Origin: Chara braunii
Lineage: Eukaryota > Streptophyta > Charophyceae > Charales > Characeae
Assembly (NCBI GenBank): GCA_003427395.1
Contig: BFEA01000574.1
Location: 328,482 to 352,779 of the forward strand
Length of the DNA stretch: 24,298 nt
Direction: 5' to 3'
Part shown: positions 17,371 through 24,298 of the stretch, piece by piece
Numbering within the stretch: position 1 is the stretch's first letter
How the letters are laid out: each line of letters opens with the position of its first letter
Notes under the pieces: model-generated
Seen by the model: only the letters and a program-made list of their open reading frames with translations
The model's database searches: none
What the model was told of the DNA's origin: nothing
Made by a program: the position numbers and the translations under genes

Positions 17371-18748
17371 ACTGCAAGCAGGGTTACCGGCGTGCGGTTC
17401 AGGCCGAACCCCCGAACCTGGACGGCCGAATGTTCTACCCCTCTGTGAGACGTGTTCGGCTGAACCCGAACGTCAAAAAATAAAAAATAAAAAAAAGAAC
17501 GAAAAAAAACAAAATAAAAAAAAGAACGAAAAAAAACTATGTTATGCAGAAACACAAACTGAACAACTTTTGCGTTGGGGACACATCTGCAGTAACCCTG
17601 TTCAGAAGTAGTCTGGGGCCCAGAACTCAGCCCCAGGCAACGCAGACCAAACTTGGTCTGCGCTGGGCTGTGTGACCAGGACACACCCAGGCCTAAGACT
17701 GTTGTGTTTGGCTGTGTGACCAAACACTGCACCCAGGAAAGTCAAGGGTCAAAGTCAACTGTAGAGTCAAAGGTACCACGCCCAGGCCCTTGGTTGGATA
17801 CACTCACTTGTTGTGCGCAGGTACCCAGACAAGCATCCAGGCCGAAGGGAATTCAGTTTAAGGCCAATCTGGGCCTTCGTTTGCCTCAAGATCTGGACGG
17901 CTACAGGTTGCAGCATCCGGGGTCCAGACCCCGAGTCAACGCTACTTAAGCGTTGACCTCCCTGGCTTTGACATTCATTCATTCTGTCTTGCGTTGAGGC
18001 TGACTGCACGCGTTAACTTCAACGCTGGCTCGACGCTGCGATACTGGCTGGACGCTGGCTTACGCCGGCATTGTGACTTCGGCGACGCGCTGCTGGTCCA
18101 GCATGGTGGCTGCTTGCACCTGTCTTCTTGGCATGCTGACGTGGCAGCTGCCATGCGCTATCGCTAATGTGGCCGCTGCCACGTGTATCATTGGTTGACG
18201 TGGCTGCTGCCACGTGTTCTGCTGTGGCTGACGAGGCGAGGCTACGAGACTTGTATTGCTGTACTGGTGATCGTCATTCGGGAGGAGATCGGGACTGTGG
18301 AGAGAGCGTGATACGCACCTGTTGTCTTCATGTCAACATTGCTCCAGTGCTGACGAGGGACTAATTAGACGTGCCACGTGGCACACTGAGGTTACTTTAG
18401 ATACTCGTTCAGACTATTGATGGTTGAGGTGGTGATCGCGGAGGGAGCCCGAAGCAGGAGTGGGCCGTGAAATCATTTCCTCTCCTTTGTCTAATCTCCG
18501 TCCTCTCTCTTCGTCTGTGTATGATTATCTCATCTCATTCTGTCTGGATACGATTTTGACTATTGATAATCATCAGCTGGTTGACATTCTGGGCTTGCAT
18601 TGTTGTCGACTGTCTTCACGATCTGGGTTCATTGCACATCGAAGTTCTTTACCAAATTTAAAATTAAAAAACAAAAAGTAATTTATTTTATTTTTAATTA
18701 TTTTGGTCCCGGTTGGGCAAAAGGTCCTGGGCCTTTCTGGTAGCCTAG
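17206..18748. mobile_element. TIR element R1, copy 2, split by a solo LTR
   Basis: The left end CTGGGCCACCAG (17206-17217) is a diverged R1 end and the right end is CTGGTAGCCTAG (18737-18748). The 5' part (to 17583) has the GTGTTGCACGG-like block, expanded poly(A) tracts (17289-17331, 17337-17369) and GTTATGCAGAAACACAAACTG. After the LTR, the sequence resumes with CATCGAAGTTCTTTACC, the next landmark of R1. A pair of AATAAAAAAAAGAACGAAAA repeats sits near 17480-17535. Confidence 0.7.
17588..18636 (+). mobile_element. Solo LTR (LTR7), 1049 bp, inside R1 copy 2
   Basis: It starts TGCAGTAACCC and ends GGGTTCATTGCA, an imperfect terminal inverted repeat with TG...CA. It is flanked by CATC at 17584-17587 and 18637-18640, a 4-bp target duplication in the middle of the R1 sequence. 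It contains G-box-like CCACGTG cores repeated as GCTGCCACGTG (18174-18184 and 18205-18215) and a further CCACGTGG near 18374. Orientation is inferred from a short stretch shared with LTR5 and is uncertain. Confidence 0.7.
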
Positions 18749-19257
18749 AACTTTTTTTTTTTTTAACTTTGGATCACCAGCTACTTAATTGATTGACTGA
18801 TTGAGTGATCATTGATTGATTATTTCGTACAAAAAAAAAAAAAACTAAGCACGTCAGCGTGTTCCCGTCTGCTAGGAACACTCATGGGTATCTGTAGTCT
18901 GAGAGGGGACAGGATCAAACCTGATGACCCTGCACACAATTCAAGCGGCCCTTGCCCCGAGGTTCGCATATGTCTAAGGGGCAGAGTCTGTGGAAAGGGA
19001 AGTAGTAGTTGGAATGGTGTCTGGTACTTACGATTCCTTGGGGGTGGGCTTCAAGGATAGTTTACGAGACCCTGGGACTGGGCTTAGAGCGACTAACAGC
19101 CTTCAGCAGTCTCCTGAACGAAAGCTACCGTAGGATGGGTGAGGGATAGGGTGGGGTACCATACATAGGGGTAGGATGGGTGGGAACATCGCATCTGGCA
19201 GAAGGGGAGGGCACCCACAGAGTCTGCCAGTTGGGAAACAGCTTGTCTGTGGACTTG
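18749..19257. other. Intronic sequence with a T-run and GATT repeats
   Basis: T-run at 18752-18763, TGATTGA-type short repeats at about 18790-18822 and an A-run at 18831-18844. No gene was recognised. The end carries a tandem CTTGTCTGTGGA motif that became split by LTR6. Confidence 0.5.
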
Positions 19258-20511
19258 TGTTATGATTCTGGTTGTTCGTTGCCTGAAGGTCAACACTCAC
19301 TCACATAGACTTCCGGATATGCCCATACATACACAGAAGGAAGGGGAGAGGATAGGAGTATCACACCGCACTGGGAGAGATAAACACAGCGGAAGACTTG
19401 ACCATGCGATATGACAGGGTACACTGAAAGTGCAATTCACTCCACTCAATCCTCACAACCAGTCATAGAGAAAAGCNGAGCAGATCACATCCAGAGAACA
19501 GTGAAACGATGATAGTTCAAACACAGTCTCACACTGTTTATTAAACTCAGAGTCTCGAATTGTCAGGATAACCTCAGTACTACAGTGCGCTGCTCAGAAA
19601 TGAGCAGCGCTTCACTCCTCAACCCTGAATAACACCCGTGACACCTCCTGAGACCCAGAAACATCAAGCGCCACCCAGATACAGCCTCCTGGGGGCAGCG
19701 CCACCCTGAAACAGGCCTCTGAGGCCAAGCGCCACTCAGAGGATGAAGAAGAAGACCAGCGTCACAGTATCTGATGATGACGAAGTGTCAGAAGACCTCC
19801 CGGATGGAAGTCTGCAGCAGCGCCACCAAACCATGACAAGATGACCTCTGAGATGAAGAGGCTGCAGCTATGGCTGCAGCGCCAACCCTCTGGGACCCCA
19901 CTCCGGAGGAGGGTCCAGCAGGGCACCAATCTCTCTCGCCTCCAGCAGACCTCGATAACCCAGACCTCTGTCAGCCCCTGCGTGCTGGCAGAGTACAGCG
20001 CAGGTCCCAGCTATGGCCTGCACTCCGAAGGTCTGGCTATGCCCGTCTCCTTCCACGCTGAGCCGTCACCACTTCCGGTTCACGCGTAGCGCAGCAGCGA
20101 TGTACTTGGTACTAACTGCCAAAAGCCCTGAACCGATGTGCCCATCCTACTTCTAGCCTACACTGACCTAGACCGGACTGACTGACTGACCGGTACCGTT
20201 TCTGTTTCGGCCTCTCGGCCTCTACCGGACCCGGCTATAGGCGATAGGACCGTCTACACAGAATAGGCCTTTAGGGCCTGTCTGTCCTAGGGTAGCCCGG
20301 GCCTGCTATACGCAGTTAGGGTAGCTGTAGGGAATCCGGTTAGTACCGGACCTGTATTTTCCCGAATTTGCAGATATGTCCCTCACGAATTTCCCTCACA
20401 GGTAGGTCTCTTGGTTAGCCCTCAGCCAAACAAAATTACAAATCTGTCTACCTATGGTGCAGCCTCGACAGAGAGAGGCTACAGGCGACCAGAAAACAGC
20501 AAGTCATTGCA
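19258..20511 (-). mobile_element. Solo LTR (LTR6), 1254 bp
   Basis: On the minus strand it starts TGCAATGAC (20511) and ends CCAGAATCATAACA (19258), similar to the LTR4 ends TGTTATGAC and CCAGGATCGTAACA. It is flanked by CTTG at 19254-19257 and 20512-20515, a 4-bp target duplication. On the minus strand TTTAATAAACAG near 19540 could be a polyadenylation signal. Repeated GGCGCT blocks (GTGGCGCTTG, GTGGCGCTGC) lie at 19660-19840. There is an N at 19477. Confidence 0.65.
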
Positions 20512-20873
20512 CTTGTCTGTGGACTAGTCGAGCCCTGACAAGTTCGGGGTGCCTATGGTAAAGAGTGCACCTAGGGGGAGTTCTAGTCTTAGGGGTCTCG
20601 CTAGGTAGAAAAAGCATACATGCTCACCAGTAAGACGGTGGCATGTCCGTAGGTTCGACTCGCGGTGGGACTATGATAGTAATAGAAATGGTACTCTAGG
20701 GAGGGTAGGATTCCCGATAGACCGTCCAGGCAATCAGAATGTACAACGACTGAAGGTTGTCCTGCCAGGCTAGGCATCCGACCTCTACAACAACCCTGGG
20801 TTGGGCCCCCCTCGTAGAGATGATCCCAGTTAGTGGCGTCAGATCGCGTTGGGAACCCTTTATAAAAAGAGAC

Positions 20874-20876
<3 letters not shown>
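20512..20876. other. Intronic sequence with an isolated B-box-like motif
   Basis: GTAGGTTCGACTCGCGG near 20650 looks like a T-arm/B box, and CACCAGTAAGACGGTG upstream could be an anticodon-like arm, but no convincing A box or acceptor stem is present. Nothing else was recognised. Confidence 0.3.
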
Positions 20877-20931
<55 letters not shown>

Positions 20932-21014
20932 CCATTCCTCTCTTTCCCCCTTTCTCTCTCTGTCTCTCAAAGTCTCCCCCTCACTCCCTTTCTTCCCTCC
21001 TCTCTTCCTCTCTC

Positions 21015-21050
<36 letters not shown>

Positions 21051-21100
21051 CCCTTCTCTCTCTCTCTCTCAAACACACAGACTACCACACAGACACTCGC
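20877..21100. repeat. Pyrimidine tract with (CT)n and a 34-base poly(C)
   Basis: CT repeat at 20877-20925, then C/T-rich sequence, then a C-run at 21016-21049, then CT and AC repeats. The complementary strand is a long G-run. Confidence 0.95.
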
Positions 21101-21435
21101 ACACACACTAAAAAGGTTTAAGGAAAAAAGAAAAAGGGAAAAGGGAAAAAAAAAGAAAAAAGTGAGCGGGCGAACACGCTTTTGGCATTGCCATCTTTGG
21201 CGATTTTTCATTTTTTTTTTGGATTTACCAAATGCCCTGAAAATTTACAGGCATGTACTCTACATGCTACAGAAGACACCAAAAACATTCCAAAAAAAGT
21301 ATATATTTTTAGGCCCTGAAATTATTTTTGGCGGGGCCCGAACTTCAGGAAGTCGGCCCCCTCGCGTTCGGCCAGACCCCGAACATTCGGCGGAGGGGGG
21401 AGACCCCACCCGAACGTTAGGGTGGTAACACTGAT

Positions 21436-22480
21436 TACAAGGAAATGTGCGTGAGCGATTACAGAAATTCCAAAGTGCATCATCACACTGAATGCAGATA
21501 ATCACGAGTCTCGCACAGAAAGCAGAATCACACCGATAGCGCACCACGACGGGCGGAACCACGAACTCAAATGGCAATGATAGCCCATCATCTCGCCACC
21601 AGTAACATGTATCCAAAATCTCTCTTCCCATAGGCACCTGGCGCCTGAACCACAATTGTGTAGACCTATCTAGCCGACAGCTAACGACGGGACCAGAAGA
21701 CTTCAGCAGCAGAAAACCATAGTGTGTGCGAATGTCGCCCCTGCAGACCTCCAGCACGACCAGGTATGTCCTCTTCTCACTCTCCCCTCAGCTCCTGTCT
21801 TCTTCCCCAAGTGCTTGCCTCAATGCCCGGGGCCCACTGTTTAACACCCCACCAGCCTGTCGCGAGGCAAGCCCGGCTATGGCTGCCTCTTGTGCGCTGC
21901 CTCCAGCAGCAATTTCTCGCGAGCGCCTGTGTGCACGTCCAAGCCAGCCAGCATTCAGGCAGCACGCGGCCATCCAGCAGCGCTGTCGCATCTGCCAGCC
22001 AGCATTCAGGCAGCACGCGGCCATCCAGCAGCGCTGTCGCATCTGCCAGCCAGCCAAGTACGTTCCCTGGAGGCCGGCCGTTTCCTTTATGAAAAGAGGC
22101 AGCGTGCTTGCTGGCCCCGGTAACTTCCAGAAGGCCCCTGGTCCTGGGCTGTGGGCCATTTTACAATTACCTCCCTGGGGCCCCGGGCAGTTAGACCTCT
22201 GGTGGCCCGACGTAGCTCCACATGCACGGCAGCTCCTGATTGGCCGGTTCCGAAAGTCTGAGGCCGCCGTTGCTTCTCGTTGGGTGGCCGAGTTGCTGCT
22301 GTTGTCGCACACGACCTGGCTGGTCTTAGTCACACATGGCCTCTCCAACCAACCAGCGCCCTGTGACTAACTGGCTATGGGGGCCCCATAAGTTCCCGTT
22401 TCAGGCCGTGCAGCAAAAATCCAGGGCCGACGTCACTAGCCCGCGGCTGTATGTCTATGAGCTGAGTTTATTGCACTCAT
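21436..22480 (-). mobile_element. Degenerate LTR related to LTR1/LTR2 (LTR3), ends approximate
   Basis: On the minus strand the order of blocks matches LTR2: GGTTGGTTG, TCATAAAGGAAA, GACGTGC, CAGCCATAGCCGGGC, ACATACCTGG, GGCGCCA, and the end TTTGGAATTTCTG...TTCCTTGTA (21436). It contains a perfect 51-bp tandem duplication. The 5' (minus) boundary near 22435-22484 is unclear and no target duplication was found. Confidence 0.6.
21943..22044. repeat. Perfect 51-bp tandem duplication inside LTR3
   Basis: Two identical copies, 21943-21993 and 21994-22044, starting GCCAGCCAGCATTCAGGCAG, followed by 10 bases of a third. Identity indicates a recent duplication. Confidence 0.95.
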
Positions 22481-22484
22481 TGCA

Positions 22485-22848
22485 GCGAACTAAAAAAAAA
22501 AAAAAAAAAAGGGAGGGAGAAAAAAAACAAGGCACCCCATTAAAAGTCCGAACTCCTTTCGGTCCCTTTCAGCCCCATTCATACGCCCCTTTCCCCCCCC
22601 TTTCCCCCCCTCCCAAACAAAAGAGGAAAAGGAAAAAAAAGGGCAACCTGAAAAAAATCCAGATTTGGGCTGCATTTGGTGGGTGCAGACAGAAACCCCA
22701 TCGGGAAAAAAAATCCCGGGGATTTAAATTCCATAGGGGTACGCCGTGCAGGTGGATGGCCAGGCGACCTGCATGGGTGCATGGCCGGAGGTCGGTGGCC
22801 GGATGCCCATCATAACTTTGTGAATGCATATTAAAATGATTAAATACC
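22485..22848. other. Non-coding stretch with A-runs and C-runs
   Basis: A-run at 22492-22510, C/T-rich 22590-22615 and further A-runs near 22635. No gene recognised. Confidence 0.5.
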
Positions 22849-22855
22849 AAATAGC

Positions 22856-23378
22856 TACGCTACCAGCCGGGCTGCCCCGGGGACCTTGTTTGCCCAGGCG
22901 GCCCGGCCGTGCAAGGGCCAAAGTAGGTCCCAGCAAAAAAAGTAAATAAATAAAAAAAAATCACAAAAATCCTTGGCTACCAGCCGGGCCGCCCGTGTCA
23001 CCTTGTTTGCCCAGGCGGCAGGCAGCCCGGTCGTGCAAGGGCTAAAGAGGGTCTCAGCAGAAAAAAAAAAAAAAAAAAATCTGAAAAAAAGTACGTTATG
23101 CAGAAACATAAACTGAACAACTTTTTCCTCAGAGTCACATCAAAATTCTTCACCGAATTGCAAAAATAAAATAAAAGTTCAAAAAAATATATTTTTACTT
23201 TTTTGGCCCGGCCGGGCAAGTGGTCCCGGGCCACTCTGGTAGCTTAGCAAAAATCTGGAAAAAAACGTTTGCCTCAGGGTGACATCGAAATTCTTTACCA
23301 AATAAAAAATGAAGTTGATTTTTTTTTATTTTTTTTTTGGCCCGGCCGGGCAAATGGTCCCGGGCCACTCCGGTAGCT
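22856..23378. mobile_element. TIR element R1, outer copy, interrupted by another R1
   Basis: Starts TACGCTACCAG and ends CTCCGGTAGCT, flanked by AAATAGC at 22849-22855 and 23379-23385. The left part stops at CACAAAAATC and the right part resumes at CAAAAATCTGG, exactly where the inner copy sits. The outer copy lacks the GTTATGCAG...AACTTT middle segment. Confidence 0.75.
22972..23247. mobile_element. TIR element R1, inner copy with 8-bp target duplication
   Basis: Starts CTTGGCTACCAG and ends CTGGTAGCTTAG (10 of 12 bases inverted-repeat matched), 276 bp. It is flanked by identical CAAAAATC at 22964-22971 and 23248-23255. An 8-bp duplication is typical of hAT and a few other DNA transposon superfamilies, but the TIR sequence is not a standard hAT end, so the superfamily is open. 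Confidence 0.85.
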
Positions 23379-23465
23379 AAATAGCAGATTAAACTATTAA
23401 ATACTAAATAGCATATTGAATAATAAATAAAGTTTAATAATTTATAATAAACAAATTAAATAATT

Positions 23466-23712
23466 ATCCCTACACTTATAGAAATCACTATTCGTGATCT
23501 TAAGACTTTAAGACTTTAAGATCGTGCGGCGACCCAGACCGTCCGCTTTGCCGGACGGCCTGGATTGTCGCGCAATCTTAAAAGTCTTAAGATCGCGTGG
23601 AAATCTGGACCGTCGGACCAGTAGGACCGCGGGCGGCCCAGATCGGTGCGCACGTTGGGAATAGGGCCCGTTGCAGGCCGGCGCTTTCCCTGCATTGAAG
23701 TCCAACGGGCCC
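23466..23712. mobile_element. Foldback element R2, copy 2
   Basis: Starts ATCCCTACACTTATAGAAATC like 13514. 23496-23594 is a long hairpin: GATCTTAAGACTTT...GTGCGGCGACCCAGACCGTCC on one side, GGACGGCCTGGATTGTCGCG...AAGTCTTAAGATC on the other, with the tip at about 23541-23556. A second 10-bp perfect inverted repeat, GGGCCCGTTG / CAACGGGCCC, spans 23664-23712. No coding capacity. Confidence 0.7.
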
Positions 23713-24243
23713 TCCCGCCTGCCCATCTCGACTCCGCCACCGCCTTCCGCCGCCCCCATCTCCCTTCCGCCTCCTCCACCCATCTCTTCTCCCCCACCGC
23801 CCACCATCTCCTCTCGGCCTCCGCCCACCATCTCTTCTCCACCTCTGCCAACCACTTCTCCGCCGGGCGCCCACCTCGCCTCCACCTCCGCCCACCTTCC
23901 ATCCGCCTCCTCTTGCCATCTCCTCTCCCCCCTCGCCCACCTCCCCTCCGCCACCACCCACCATCCCCTCCCTGCCTCCACCCACCTCTTCTCCGCTCGG
24001 GGGCCACCTCGCCTCCGCCTCCGCCCGTCAGTCCCCTCCCCTCTGCCTCCCCCAACCCCTTGGGATTCCTCTGCCACTTCTCCCTCGGCATTCCCCCGCC
24101 AGTTCTCCTCCGCTCCCTCCTCCACCTACGCTCACCTCCACCCACCTCACATCCGCCTCTGCCAACCTCACCTCTGCCTTTGCCCACCGCACCTCCACTT
24201 CCGCTCACCTCTGCCCTCCTCACCTACGGCCTGCCTACCGTAG

Positions 24244-24245
<2 letters not shown>
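23713..24245. repeat. C/T-rich degenerate simple repeat (CCACC/TCTCC/CCGCC)
   Basis: About 530 bp of CCRCC, ATCTCCTCT and CCGCCTCC motifs in loose 24-40 bp units. It stays open in several frames on both strands as Pro/Ser-rich or Gly/Arg-rich products, which is expected of such a composition and is not evidence of a gene. Confidence 0.8.

Positions 24246-24298
<53 letters not shown>
24246..24298. repeat. (CT)n microsatellite running off the window end
   Basis: At least 53 bp of pure CT up to the last base. Confidence 0.97.

Noticed and set aside
18900-18960. Minus-strand B-box-like GGTTTGATCC
   Set aside because: No A box at the right distance, and no flanking duplication or tail.
19750-19800. 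Second hammerhead from CTGATGATGACGAAG
   Set aside because: GAAA is missing (GAAG) and no stem I or III pairing around it.
20610-20680. tRNA gene or SINE around GGTTCGACTC
   Set aside because: B box only; T-stem does not pair and no A box is convincing.
21726-22370. 214-residue open frame with an internal 17-residue repeat
   Set aside because: It lies inside degenerate LTR3; the protein repeat is just the 51-bp DNA duplication.
23508-24243. Long open frames on both strands (Pro/Ser-rich on +, Gly/Arg-rich on -)
   Set aside because: Open in several frames at once because the stretch is C/T-biased simple repeat; no domain, no splice sites consistent with a gene.

Overview
This window looks like nuclear DNA from a land plant with a large, repeat-rich genome. 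It holds exons of a plant receptor-like kinase, a Ty3/gypsy chromovirus pol end, degenerate unpaired LTRs, SINE-like and snRNA-derived retroposons, small terminal-inverted-repeat (TIR) elements and many long microsatellites (CT, TG, AC, TTG, CTT). Kilobase-scale introns packed with transposons and very long CT tracts would fit a fern, lycophyte or similar seed-free plant, but the species cannot be fixed from the sequence. Four isolated single N bases (1764, 4833, 8559, 19477) are assembly ambiguities.

Gene content: one host gene is supported, an ALE2-like receptor-like kinase on the + strand. Four exons (4255-4632, 6778-7026, 13239-13417, 16187-16406) have good splice sites and matching phases. 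They encode, in order, a Cys-containing extracellular module, a transmembrane helix with basic stop-transfer, the juxtamembrane segment with the Gly-rich loop, and the N-lobe up to NGSVESHLH. The N-terminal exons and the catalytic loop onward (HRD, DFG, APE) are not in the window. The introns are 2.1, 6.2, 2.8 and at least 7.9 kb, so nearly everything after 4255 is intron.

Layout: 2-1569 is the 3' end of a Ty3/gypsy chromovirus (integrase C-terminus, chromodomain, polypurine tract, 3' LTR). 1571-2443 is a long inverted repeat around a U6 snRNA pseudogene. 2714-3745 holds composite repeats and a 20-21 bp minisatellite. 4255 onward is the kinase gene. Intron 2 has a 158-bp CT tract and a G-quadruplex-prone G-rich minisatellite. 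Intron 3 has a tRNA-like SINE head, a TIR element split by a solo LTR (7708-9413), and another LTR (9991-11264). Intron 4 has a foldback element, a hammerhead-ribozyme-like motif (14073-14118), a solo LTR (14574-15692) and retroposons carrying the U6 3' end. Intron 5 has a TIR element split by a solo LTR (17206-18748), a third solo LTR (19258-20511), another LTR (about 21436-22480), a TIR element nested in another copy of itself (22856-23378) and a second foldback copy.

Most notable: (1) a hammerhead-like ribozyme in sense orientation inside an intron, between two copies of a roughly 136-bp repeat; (2) retroposons ending in the U6 snRNA 3' end plus an A-rich tail, one of which appears to supply the polypyrimidine tract of a kinase exon; (3) four solo LTRs that all show 4-bp target duplications; (4) a datable nesting history of small TIR elements.
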